Assembly: GCF_000835495.1 (NCBI RefSeq)
Contig: NW_015622544.1
Span: 3,686,855 to 3,750,854 of the forward strand
From: Cladophialophora immunda
Lineage: Eukaryota > Ascomycota > Eurotiomycetes > Chaetothyriales > Herpotrichiellaceae
DNA: 64,000 bases
Direction: 5' to 3'
Shown here: piece after piece, positions 32,804 to 44,083 of the stretch
Layout: each line of letters opens with the position of its first letter
Numbering within the stretch: the stretch's first letter is position 1
The notes under the pieces: model-generated
The model's input: only the letters and a program-made list of their open reading frames with translations
Told to the model about the DNA's origin: nothing
Databases searched by the model: none
Translations under genes and position numbers: made by a program

Positions 32804-33417
32804 CTCACGCAGCGCAAGGGGCTGCGGACCGGGCAGCGGTCTTGTGTTATACGGCTTTCACCAGTCGCAGACGACTGTGTGCAACTGTTCTATCTTCAGA
32901 GAAGGGGCCCTCTCAGGGCAGATGTAGTGGGATTGATCAGAACTGGGTCCTGAGAGGCTTCTCGATTGACTTGTTTGTAGGTCTTGACGGTTCTTGAAGA
33001 TGGAGAGATCGGTCTAGAGGGGAAGTTTGAGAGGTTTGGAGGGTGAAGAGAAGGGTAAGAAGAGTGACTGAAAGTTGGAGGGGATGTGATGAGTATTGAA
33101 TTGCTCTCGTCACTGTCGGCGATCTCAGTGGCCGTCACTCCGGAAGTGGCGGCTGCGTAAACAGCCTTGTCGACCAAGCAACCGATCGAGCAACCACGCC
33201 CCCGCCTCCACTATCATGTGACTCGCCCTACTTGCTCTAAGCGGCACACGCGGCCATTTAGCCGGCGAACTCTTGGCGTGCGCACTAACACCTCCAAGTC
33301 CTGAATCGAATTCAGTCTGCCCTTCACTTTTCAAAGCCTCGTTTCTCTTCTCAAGTTCGGGCCTTCTGAGCCACCATTTTGCATTCAGAGGATTGAGGAA
33401 GACAGATTGCTGTCGAG

Positions 33418-34095
<678 letters not shown>

Positions 34096-34545
34096 ATGGG
34101 GCAACATAGAGGGGATACGCCAGAAGCCATGGAATGAAGCGGGTGCAAATATCCTGGGTGCGGGTCAAAGCAGATAGCAGACAACTACTCAACCGCCTCT
34201 AGGAAGCAGATGGCAAATGAGAAGCACTACCATCATGACACTGCTTGCTATTCTTGCCCATACTGTCTCCCCCCAAATGACCACGGTCTTTAATTCTTTT
34301 GTATCGTGGGCAGATTTCTCAGCCGCCGTTTTCGGCCTGTAGGGCTGGCACTATAGTGGCGAACAGTCCGGGCCAATCACGTTACTCCCAGACACCGGGG
34401 GACCCACCAATCATTATCGATAGCCTGCTTGTTTACGTCCAAAACTTGTGAGGACCGTGGAGCGCTTCCCAAATGTCCGCAGTAGGCAGCGAACAGTCTT
34501 GAATTCTTCACCTTGGACTCAGATGGAAGATTGAAGGTGGTAATC
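34096..34545. other. Intergenic, ubiquitin fusion to NSL1
   Basis: A 450-base spacer with the ubiquitin gene 3' end and the NSL1 promoter. Two CCAAT boxes lie at 34373 and 34407, with TATAGTGG upstream at about 34351. Nothing else was seen. Confidence 0.5.
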
Positions 34546-35430
34546 ATGGATCTCGACACAGCTGCGCATCCGAACCCGGTCGCGGATCGTCACCACCGCA
34601 AAGTCGAACTCCAGTCCCCCAATGACCTCACATACCTGCAATCCAACCTCGTCGCCTGCGCGCGTCAAAAACTCGATCTACACTTTCCCCCTTCGGCCGC
34701 GGTGCAGGACATTCTGCAGCCTGCGACAGTCATACAACTGGGCGGCACCCAGCCGACCACCAGCGGAACGGAGCAGGGTCGCGACACGCAAGGGCAGGAT
34801 GGGGACGAGGTCGAGGATCCGCTGCGAGCGCGCGTCCGCGAAGTCGTCGAGGCCTTCATCACGCGCACGTGGGAAGGCGCGTGCAAGAACATCACCGTCA
34901 ACGGGCTGGATGCGACGGCCCTGCCCGGCGCGTTGAGGTCCGCGGGCGGCGGAGATCCCGCGACCGCACAGCAGCAAGACGAGCCGAAAGAGGAGAAGGA
35001 AGGGGTCGACTTTGTCCACGAGGCGTACGACAGCCGGCTGCAGGCCAGAGTCGCGGCGCTCTACGGGGAACTGGAGACATTGACTACGCAAGTGAGCAAG
35101 CTGAGAAGGACGGCTCCAGCGCGAGGAGCGGAGACGCTCGCGAACAGGCTGAAGGAAGAGATGGAAGCAGATGGTGTCGAATTCGAGAGGCGCATCGCCA
35201 TGTCGCGGGAAGCAGATGCTGGAGGAGACGTTCTTGGATTGAAGCCACTCAGAGATGGATGGCTCGACGACGCCAATGCCATGTATGAACGCGGGACGAA
35301 CGAGCTTGCCGCGCTGGCCGGCGTCAACCGCGCCGATGGCGACGCCAATCACCGAGTATATGGTGCAAGTCTGACCGAGACATTGGGCAAGATTCAACGT
35401 GCGAGGACGGTGGCTATGGAGTTTGAGTGA
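34546..35430 (+). CDS. NSL1: Kinetochore MIND/Mis12 complex subunit Nsl1 (Mis14)
   Basis: Structural subunit of the Mis12/MIND complex that links centromeric chromatin to Ndc80 at the kinetochore. Single exon, 294 residues. The N-terminal HRKVELQSPNDLTYLQSNLVACARQKLDLHFP matches the Mis14/Nsl1 family start in parts (KVELQSPNDL, ARQKLDLHFP). A helical domain around RVREVVEAFITRTWEGACKNITVNGLD follows, then coiled coil between about residues 160 and 230 (LYGELETLTTQVSKLRR) and a C-terminal helix. Acidic, Gln-rich linkers separate the helices. The start ATG is the first in frame; the open frame upstream has no ATG. Assignment rests on the N-terminal motif and helical plan. Confidence 0.8.
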   Translation: MDLDTAAHPNPVADRHHRKVELQSPNDLTYLQSNLVACARQKLDLHFPPSAAVQDILQPATVIQLGGTQPTTSGTEQGRDTQGQDGDEVEDPLRARVREVVEAFITRTWEGACKNITVNGLDATALPGALRSAGGGDPATAQQQDEPKEEKEGVDFVHEAYDSRLQARVAALYGELETLTTQVSKLRRTAPARGAETLANRLKEEMEADGVEFERRIAMSREADAGGDVLGLKPLRDGWLDDANAMYERGTNELAALAGVNRADGDANHRVYGASLTETLGKIQRARTVAMEFE

Positions 35431-36213
35431 GCAAACATGATGACAAGAGAGCCACATGCATCCCGCAAAGATCAGGATGCTATCAATCCGAATTCGACTC
35501 AACGGATGTGGGTCACTTCAGTCTTTTCCCCATCTCAGTGAATGCCCACGATCGGCCTGGGGACACTTCGAAGTCAGACAATTAGGGTCTGCTTATCGAG
35601 AGTCCGATGATCCTTGTCCGTGTGGCATCCCGTCGGCCCCGTCCGTAACGAGGAACGCTCCTCTTGATCACCGTTCCAGAAAGCGTCGACCACGAGAAGT
35701 CAAATTTCTCACCAAACGTGATGCAGCAAAGCATCTGTGCTCATGAAGTCCAGAGCAGTCAAGACGTACCGGTTCATTCTACGTCACCATTTGGTTGAGG
35801 TCAATCTATAGGATGATCTCTGGGCTCACGGAGGGGGAAAAAGATGCTAATCAGGAGAGTTGACCAAAGATGTCAGTGCCGGTGCTTGCCGGGATCCATA
35901 TTGATCTATCAATATCGTGTCGATCGCCTGTCTAGGATAGGCAACGAACCCAGATGTGCCGTGAAGAGTCGGACAAGAAGGATAGAGAAAGCCCGCTTGA
36001 GAAGAAGCGAGCAGTATTCGGAGGCAAATATCAGAAGATCTCCGCCGAAAGCCAATGTATCATCAAAATGTACAACAAGCAAGTGCAGGAGCGGCTCTGA
36101 ACTCAGGTCCTGGCGCCCTGTTCTTCCGTTTCTTCTGCCTTCTTCAACATCTGTAGGCGTCCCATGGAACTTCCTTCTTAGCGCTCTGTCGAAAAGGTCC
36201 GAGATGAAAATAT
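35431..36213. other. Intergenic, convergent NSL1 and SEC14
   Basis: A 783-base spacer holding two 3' ends. No gene or repeat was recognised. Confidence 0.55.
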
Positions 36214-37407
36214 CTACGACCCTGCTGCCTCTTCAATGGGCATCTTTGGTCCCTCGGCCGGCGCATTCTCAGCCTGGGCGGGTGCTGTAGCGGGAGCAGG
36301 CGCTTCTGTCGTCGCTGGATCTTGAGCGCCATCAGTTGGGGCAGGCTGGACGGTGTTTGCCGCGTCCTTGCCAGTGACCGGATCTTCTCTGGCCCACTTT
36401 GGCGTTTTTGCATACTGGGGGTCCTTCCAGGGACCGTCGTCACTGAATTGACAACCACCTTCGCACTCGCATTCGCCGCCAAATTCCTTGGGGAGATTTT
36501 CTGCAGGGACCTGTTGCAACAGTTCCTTTTGGTAGTTCGAGCCAAGAACATGAATCTTGGCGACCGTGATTGGGTCGAGGAACGATTTGACGAAGCTGAA
36601 GACGCTCGCAAAACCCCAAGGTGCATTGATGATGTAGAGCTTGCCCAGCCGCTCTGGGTAGTAGTCTTGGGAGATGGCGCTGACAGACTTGAGGTAGCCG
36701 TAGACGGATGGAATTCGTCCGACGCCGACGCCTTTCATGTCCATGATAGTGCAGCAAGTCTCGAGGAGTTTTCCTGCCTTGCGCGAGCAAGCGGGCAATC
36801 GTGGATCGGCCACCTTTTCGTACTCCACCACCAGATTCTGCACCATTCGTTCTGCAGTAGAGATCTTGTACATGGCATTCAGGTCGATTTTGCCATATTG
36901 TTCGATATATACCGGGCGCCCATCCTGTCGACATTTGTTAGTGGTGCCGGGCAATGTCGGTCAGTGTACTGTGTGCCGTACCTTGTCGGTCTTGTGATAG
37001 TACTGTGGATAATACTGGAACATCTGAGCTCGTTCTTTGTAGTCAAAAGTGCGGACCAGATCATCAGTGCCAAACTCCTTTCGCCATTGCTCGTTCTTGA
37101 CGAACCTGGGGCAGTTGTCAGTATTTGCTTCATCGGTCGTCCGCGTGGAAACACACATTGCCTTGCTATGCTCAACGTTGAATTTGCGGGCTCTAAGAAA
37201 GCGTAACAGAGTCAGAGTGTCTAGCCGCTCCGTGTAGCCTTCTCTTTCCAGCATAGCCCTCAGCTGGTGCACTTGAGCATCTTGTTCCTTTGTGGTATGG
37301 CCAGGATGACCCGACTGGTTCTCAGGAGCAGTGGTGGGGAAGTCATAGTCGTCATATTTGGGATCCAAGTCCATTTGCGGATTTGCCTGTTGGGTTTCGG
37401 TCGACAT
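36214..37407 (-). CDS. SEC14: Sec14-type phosphatidylinositol/phosphatidylcholine transfer protein
   Basis: CRAL-TRIO lipid-transfer protein that couples phosphatidylinositol and phosphatidylcholine exchange to Golgi secretion. Exons 37407..37157, 37105..36982, 36924..36214, 361 residues. Intron 1 (GTGTGT...CCCAG) is phase 2 and restores KAMFVKNEQWRKEFGTDDL; intron 2 (GTACGG...GACAG) is phase 0. The CRAL-TRIO-N helix bundle (LTLLRFLRARKFNVEHSKA) spans about residues 60-110, and the lipid-binding domain about 125-290 (DGRPVYIEQYGKIDL, MDMKGVGVG, YYPERLGKLYIINAPWGF, GSNYQKELLQQV, LPKEFGGECEC). The C-terminal 65 residues are Ala/Pro/Glu-rich and disordered, longer than in yeast Sec14 (304 residues). 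Divergent from GCD6. Confidence 0.96.
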
Positions 37408-38250
37408 GATGAAAAGGAGGGTGAGCGACTGTTGTGGGAAAGTCGAGGTGTTCTTTACAACGAGCGATTCAGACCAAACCAGACAGAGGTTGAATTCGAG
37501 AGGTAGAGAGTAGGTAAAGGCAAGGTCTCGAGTCTAGGTTACGGGATGCAAGAAAGGGATTTCGAAGTGGCCGAGAGAGTAGGAATGAGCAATGGCAGAG
37601 CCAGCAAACAATGACAACAACCAAAAACATATACGGATTGGATCCAAAAGTGCATCTTAATCAGGCACGGGCGCAGTTGAAAGGTCGGCGACGATTGGGG
37701 GCGGCCTGTGCACTACATACCTATGACGCACGACCACGCCCCCTGCACCTCTGACCCTTGGAGCCCTTACCGCCTAGCACAGCCTAGCATACCAACGTAA
37801 GTGTTGGGGGCTTGACGCCTGTGACGCCCGTGACCGCCATAACGTCCAAGCATCTCTCCCCCATTGTTCGCCTGCGGAGGCTTGGCGCAGTCAAGAATCG
37901 ACCACTGCTGCAATAATCCCACCAAACACAACCCACCACGCCTAACCGTCCTGTCGCTGAGATCCGGGAATCTACTCCAGAAATTTCAAAAAAAAACCGA
38001 CCAGTCACAAGTGACTCACGTCCCTTCACGCCATTTTGTATCTGTCCAAGTCTATGCGACGCCGATCTTCACGGAGTCGTGCCCTTCAAGTTCGGGGAAA
38101 AGACACCTTCGTAACGGTGCTCTACTGAAAGGCGTTACTACTCGGACATGCAACTGCAGGCCATTTCCCTCTCCAAGGACTCGAGGGCTCTAAGGCTCTG
38201 ACACTCATAACAAGGCCAAGGGCAACGGGTTGCACGCGGCAAAATTGACC
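37408..38250. other. Divergent promoter region, SEC14 and GCD6
   Basis: An 843-base bidirectional promoter. Around 37740-37800 are short CTAGCA/CCTAGC words; no TATA box is clear on either side, as is common for fungal housekeeping genes. No coding frame was recognised. Confidence 0.5.
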
Positions 38251-40299
38251 ATGCCGCCCAAAACTCCAAAGTCTGCTGGCGGAAGAGGCAGATCTGGAGA
38301 CGACAACAAGGAGGAACCTCTGCAAGCCGTCGTCGTCGCCGACACTTTCGAAGATAGATTCGCCCCATTCACTCTGGAGAGGCCCAGATGTTTACTCACT
38401 TTGGCCAACACTCCGCTGATCGAATACACTCTCGAGTATCTCGCAAGTGCTGGAGTCCAAGTCGTCTACGTCTATGCCGGGGCACATACCGACCAGGTAG
38501 AAACCTACATCGAGGAGTCTCGGTGGAAGTCCTCCAACTCACCCTTTGAGAGCCTGACTCTTCTGAGGTGCATTGCGAGCTCGGTGGGTGACGTGATGAG
38601 AGATCTCGACCAAAAACATTTGATGGCGGGAGACTTCATTGTGGTCAGTGGCGACATAATCGCCAACTTTCCCCTCGAGAAGGCTTTGCGACAGCACAAG
38701 ACTCGACGAGAAAAGGACAAAAACGCAATCATGACCATGGTCCTGAGGGAGGCTGAGCCGGGAATCCATGACCATAGTGGCGGAGTAGTGCCGACTTTTG
38801 TCATAGACCCAACCAAGGACAGATGTCTGCACTACGAGGAAGCATTTCCAGGTACTCAATTCACCTCCCACGTGGACCCTGAAGTGTTGAAAACTCCGGA
38901 GTTGGAGGTTCGTCAGGACCTGATCGACTGCCGTATCGACATATGTACGCCGGATGTCCTCAGCCTGTGGTCGGACAACTTTGACAACCAGTCGCCTCGA
39001 AAGGACTTTCTGTTTGGCGTTCTGAAGGACTGGGAACTGAATGGAAAGACCATCCACACATATATCGTCAAAGACCATTACGCCGCCCGAGCAGCAGATT
39101 TCTGGTCCTACAACGCCATCTCTCAAGATTTGAATCAAGGCGTAATCACATCAATTGCAGTAGAAAATAACGTTTTCGGCGACACACACTACGATCGATC
39201 GCAGAATGGAGTCATTGTGGACAAAAATGTCATTGCAGCCAGACCCATAAAACTCGAAGCAGGCACAATCGTCGGCCCTGAAACCACCATAGGCGCAGGG
39301 TGCGACATCAGGAGCGCTGTACTCGGTCAACGGTGTCATATCGGCAGGAATACCAAGATTGACGCTGCCTACATCTGGGACGATGTATCTGTTGGCAACA
39401 ATGTCAAAATCTCGCGGGCTATCATCGGGAACGAGGCTTTCATAGGTGATGATTGCATCATTGAAGAGGGCGTCCTGATATCTTTCGGCGTTAAGATCGC
39501 CGCTGGCACTACGGTCCGAGCTGGTTCAAGAATTGTCAAGACACAGCAGGGAGCAGATGGAGAACTCAAGAATGACTCCCTCATTGTGGGTGACGCAGGA
39601 GAAGGTCATGCTTACGTGGAGGATGAGGAAGACTATTTGAGTTCTAAACTGTCGAGACTGGTATATAACAGACCAGACCTCGCAGACTCGGTATCTACTC
39701 TGGAATCGGATATATCAGAAGACGAAGTCTCTTCGCTAGGCGGATCGCGAAGTCAAAGCTTTGGCGATGAGTCCTCCGACCGGTTTCAGCACGATACAGT
39801 GGCGATCCTCATACAACGAATGCAAGAAGGGAAGCATGTGGACGACATGCTCAGCGAATTGATGGGTCTGAGGTTCAGTGGAGGGGCAGATGAGACACAG
39901 GTCCGCAAAGCAGTTGCAGTGGCGCTTATGAGGCACGTCCATGGGGAAATTGAGGCTGGAATGTCCGCGGCAGATGCGACCAGGCGAATACTCACGGCAT
40001 ACAACCCACTGATTCGAAGAACAGGTGCTGAACAGGCGACCGACGAGCAAGTGTCGTTTCTGCTCGATGCTCAAAAGGAACTATCCAAGCGGAAAGATGG
40101 AGGCAAGACCCTTTTGTTCGTTGTCAAAGATCTCTATGATCTTGAGGTGTTTGGCGAAGAAGCCTTCACAGACTGGTGGGCCGATGAAAGATCCAACAAT
40201 GAACCAGAAATGGCAGCGGTGAGACAGCCAAGCTCACAGTTTATCGACTGGCTGGAAAATGCCGAGAGCGAGAGTGAGAGCGAGGAAGAAGATGAATGA
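38251..40299 (+). CDS. GCD6: Translation initiation factor eIF2B subunit epsilon
   Basis: Catalytic subunit of the eIF2B guanine-nucleotide exchange factor that recharges eIF2 with GTP in the cytosol. Single exon, 682 residues, slightly shorter than yeast Gcd6 (712). The N-terminal nucleotidyltransferase-like domain (about 24-260) starts LQAVVVADTFEDRFAPFT and includes LLTLANTPLIEYTLEYL. The left-handed beta-helix of hexapeptide repeats (about 340-450) includes GPETTIGAGCDI, RCHIGRNTKI and GDDCIIEEGV. The C-terminal W2/eIF5C domain (about 530-680) carries the exchange activity and ends in the aromatic/acidic box (EEAFTDWWADER, then an acidic EEEDE tail). The upstream open frame begins without a convincing start; MPPKTPK at 38251 is preferred. 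No intron was found. Confidence 0.96.
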   Translation: MPPKTPKSAGGRGRSGDDNKEEPLQAVVVADTFEDRFAPFTLERPRCLLTLANTPLIEYTLEYLASAGVQVVYVYAGAHTDQVETYIEESRWKSSNSPFESLTLLRCIASSVGDVMRDLDQKHLMAGDFIVVSGDIIANFPLEKALRQHKTRREKDKNAIMTMVLREAEPGIHDHSGGVVPTFVIDPTKDRCLHYEEAFPGTQFTSHVDPEVLKTPELEVRQDLIDCRIDICTPDVLSLWSDNFDNQSPRKDFLFGVLKDWELNGKTIHTYIVKDHYAARAADFWSYNAISQDLNQGVITSIAVENNVFGDTHYDRSQNGVIVDKNVIAARPIKLEAGTIVGPETTIGAGCDIRSAVLGQRCHIGRNTKIDAAYIWDDVSVGNNVKISRAIIGNEAFIGDDCIIEEGVLISFGVKIAAGTTVRAGSRIVKTQQGADGELKNDSLIVGDAGEGHAYVEDEEDYLSSKLSRLVYNRPDLADSVSTLESDISEDEVSSLGGSRSQSFGDESSDRFQHDTVAILIQRMQEGKHVDDMLSELMGLRFSGGADETQVRKAVAVALMRHVHGEIEAGMSAADATRRILTAYNPLIRRTGAEQATDEQVSFLLDAQKELSKRKDGGKTLLFVVKDLYDLEVFGEEAFTDWWADERSNNEPEMAAVRQPSSQFIDWLENAESESESEEEDE

Positions 40300-41203
40300 G
40301 GATAGGTGATGGAGGATGCAACAGCACAGTCCAGGAACAAATGAATGTCCTTGGTCGGACATCGTTGCATGCCCTTCTCACTGCGAGAGGGTGCACCAGC
40401 CTTCCAGGCGTCTGTCTATCTTGCTCGTGGAAGCAACATGCCTATGTATTCGTGTGGACATGTGTTAAATTGCCAGTCTCGGGAACGTGTAGATCCCTAC
40501 ATGGTAACGATCCCAAGAACAGGGCGTGTTTCTGGAGGAGGGTTATGGACACCTTAGCAGCAAGAGGCGAAATAGCAGGGAAGAATACAGAGGATGATGA
40601 GAGAGGGTCGAGGCTTGCGGTGCCTCATCACGTGCCACGAAAGATGGAGTATGACGACCTGATCAGTAATGGCGACCGCCACCCTGCAAACCTGAAGTCG
40701 CCCGCTGCTCGCCCCGTTCCATCGCCCAGTAACTAAATGAGTCCGTCTGTGGTGCCACTGCACTCGACCCATGTCTCCTTGTCCCTTACAACCATTTTCC
40801 TTTCCATCATCTGGCCTCGACTCGAGTATTTTCTCGGTACCTGCGTTTTAGACCCTTACAACTTGTCTTGATATGTGTAAACGGCTGTCCTCCAGTCCCT
40901 TGAGCGTCATCCAAGTCGAGATACCCGCCAATCTCCCATCGGAACCCTGAGTGGCCTGTCGAGCGCTGGTCACCTGCTTCTCCGGTCATCCCCTCACCAA
41001 ACTAGCAGCCTGTTGTCTCGTCTGGAGACGCAGCTGCCCTTATCAAAGCCAACACGACACCTCAATCAAAGAAACGAAAGGCTGCGGAGTGCGTCACTGA
41101 CGCGTCAAGCAACGGTCCGGTGAAGTCACGCAAGACGTCCCCTCCTCCTGCGCAGCGTCTGTCGACTCCCGTCACCGAGCACGGCTCGCCGTCGTTGAAG
41201 GCC
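40300..41203. other. Intergenic upstream of the Ariadne ligase, possibly part coding
   Basis: About 0.9 kb. The left part is the GCD6 3' region. Directly before the ligase start codon the frame stays open back to a TAG at 41003-41005 and reads like protein (a Lys/Arg-rich PQSKKRKAA block, then Ser/Pro-rich sequence), so an unrecognised 5' exon may exist; see findings. Confidence 0.45.
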
Positions 41204-42863
41204 ATGGATTCGGAAGATGACTTCATGTCAGATCCCCCCAGCGGGGATGAGATTGATTTCGATGAGGGTACACAAGACAGCGATATTGCCAGTCTCGCAG
41301 ACGGTCGGTATCCCCCCACCTTGCTGTCAATGACCTCGGGACACTGACAAAGACCACTATAGATTTTGACCAAGACCAGGATGGTGGCTTTGGCTACGAA
41401 AAAGACATCCTTACGAACCCGCGAAAACCCTACGAAGTCGAATACAAGGTTCTAAGTCCAGAAGATATTCAATCCCAGCAAGAAAAACAGTTCAAGGAGG
41501 TTTCATCCATCATCGAGTTACCCATCGAACAAACCGCCATTCTTCTTCGGTTCATGAGATGGAACAAGGAGAAATTGATTGAATCATACATGGACAACCA
41601 AGACAAAGTTCTCGAGGCTGCTGGCTTGGGACCCACATTTACAGAGGCTCCAAAGACGAAGAAGGTCAAGGGTTTCACTTGCGAAATCTGCTTCGAAGAC
41701 TCTCCAGACCTAGAGACGTATGCCATGAAATGTGACCACAGATACTGTACCAACTGTTATACCCAATACCTTACACAAAAAGTCAAAGAGGAAGGGGAAG
41801 CTGCTAGAATCGAGTGCCCCTTCGATGGCTGCCATCGGATTGTGGACTCCAAATCCCTGAAGTTGTTGGTCGACCAGAGTGTCATGGACCGTTACCATGT
41901 CCTGCTCACTAGAACTTATGTGGACGACAAGGACAATCTCAAGTGGTGCCCAGCTCCTGAATGTGAATATGCCGTGGATTGTCCTGTGAGGAAACGAGAT
42001 CTCAGTCGGATTGTCCCCACTGTCCGCTGTGCGCACGACCACATGTTCTGCTTCGGATGCACGCTAGCCGATCACCGCCCGGCGCCCTGCTCTCTCGTCA
42101 AGAAGTGGCTCAAGAAGTGCGAGGATGACTCGGAAACGTCGAACTGGATATCCGCCAACACAAAGGAGTGCCCCAAGTGCAATTCGACCATCGAGAAGAA
42201 TGGAGGTTGCAATCATATGACCTGCCGGAAATGCAAGCACGAGTTTTGCTGGATGTGTATGGGCCCTTGGTCGGAGCATGGAACTAGTTGGTACAATTGC
42301 AACCGATTCGAGGAAAAGTCAGGAGCCGATGCTCGTGATGCTCAAGCACGTTCTCGACACTCGTTGGAACGATACCTCCATTACTACAATCGTTACGCCA
42401 ACCACGAACAGTCCGCCAAACTTGACAAAGACTTATGGCTAAAGACCGAAAAGAAGATGACGAGCCTTCAATCCCAATCTAACATGTCGTGGATTGAAGT
42501 CCAGTTTCTTGACACTGCCTCCAAGGCCCTGCAAAACTGCCGTCAGACCTTGAAGTGGACTTATGCATTTGCTTTCTATCTTGCTCGCAACAACATGACC
42601 GAGATCTTCGAGGACAACCAGAAGGATTTGGAAATGGCAGTGGAAAACCTGAGCCAGATGTTCGAGAAGCCCGTGCAAGAGCTCGGAAACCTCAAAGTCG
42701 AGATCCTCGACAAGACAACCTACTGCAACCGGAGACGAGAGATACTCTTGAGCGACACGGCGGAGAATTTGAAGAAAGGTTTGTCAACCCCAACCAAACA
42801 TTGTCTGCGACTCGTTATTGACTGATCGTCACAGACCAATGGAAATTCAATGTCGAAATATGA
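41204..42863 (+). CDS. RBR-type E3 ubiquitin ligase, Ariadne family
   Basis: Cytosolic or nuclear RING-between-RING ubiquitin ligase that carries ubiquitin as a thioester. Exons 41204..41303, 41363..42778, 42835..42863; both introns phase 1; 514 residues. An acidic N-terminus (MDSEDDFMSD) is followed by a UBA-like helical segment (about 80-120). RING1 starts at Cys140 (CEICFED), the IBR lies at about 215-275, and RING2 at about 303-340 (ECPKCNSTIEKNGGCNHMTC), with the catalytic Cys at about residue 316 in GGCNHM. The Ariadne C-terminal domain (about 360-514) follows. The last exon is just 29 bases and supplies QWKFNVEI, the usual family ending; without it the frame would run into 15 unrelated residues. 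The start is the conserved Met, but a longer N-terminus is possible. Confidence 0.94.
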
Positions 42864-44083
42864 TCTTTTACGAATACCTAGGTAGATAACGGCGATACGC
42901 ATGATCAACCCGGTGGGCGGGCTGACGGCGGTGCTAGCGAGGCGTTCCCTGATGGATGGGACAACTTGGATGCATTATCATGAAGGGATGGTGCTCGGGC
43001 CCATGAGCTTTTGACTTGACTTGAGAATGTTGGTATTGTAGAGGGCGCCGGGAGCATCAGGCATGCAAAGTTGGCGTCTTGCTCTTCTTATTCTTGCCGA
43101 GTACGGAGGACATGTCAGAGAACCACGTTGTGGCAGATGAACCGTCTCCTGGGGAGTAAACCTTTGTGTATTCCAATACAACGCATCCCCTTACTTCAGA
43201 CACAAGGATGCGCCATGTGCACATCGCGTTTTTTCCTCTTAAAATATCTCATTTTGTGGATGCTGTCCATGGAGGGACGCGGGTAGAGCCACGTAAAAGG
43301 GCGCCGTATCCCAGGGTCAGCAAGGATATGGCAAGTCGGGAATACGTAGTGCAATTACAGCCCCTCCTTAGAGGCCGAACGACCTCATACGTTTCGGTGA
43401 CTATGGCCGAGCAAAGCGAGTTCAAGCCGAGGCGAGAGCGAGTGAGACGATGCCAGAAGAGGAGTTTGACAGCGAGCTTGGAGCGAGGTCGGAAGACAAG
43501 CCATGGAGTCGCCGTCTGCAGCTTCATACGACGCTTTACGGAGAGAGCGCGGAGGTGGCCCGGCAAAGGGCAGGCATAGGTAGCGAGGTAGGTACCTCAT
43601 GCTAGGCATCATGACCCAACTGTGTGCCTCGAAAGAAGGATTCTAGAGTCACCGGGGGCGTCATGGATGGGCACAAAATGGGAACTATGTCAAGCCGCAG
43701 GGCCCGTCGACCAACCAGCCATCTTAGCTAACCCCAGCCAGCCCGAGCTTAAGAGACCCTGGCTCAAAATTCTAAGCAACAGCCGTCAGGTCGACCCAAA
43801 ATCTTTGGAGCGATCTCAGTGCCTCGCCCGGGCCATTATTTCGCCCTGGCTCTGACTTGATATTGCTGCGGATCGCTTTTTCTGCCTGCGCATTTCACTC
43901 CGGCATATCCCATTCCCAAGAACCTTTCTCCAGGTCTCCAAGGACTTTGTCGTTCCCTCTCTTTGGCTCTTCTGAGCACCCTCCTCACTCTCGGTGGAAC
44001 GATTGCAGACAGCAAGGACAAAATCACCATCCGCAACCGTGGCGGCGTCAGCCAAATTCCCAGCGGCATTGCCCGCGGAGAAT
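42864..44083. other. Intergenic upstream of mitoferrin-type carrier
   Basis: A 1.2-kb spacer with the ligase 3' end and the carrier promoter. It contains TACCTAGGTA (42877-42886) and GGTAGGTACC-like words near 43580-43600. No gene was recognised; the minus-strand 191-codon frame 43836..44411 overlaps the carrier exons and has no family resemblance. Confidence 0.5.
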
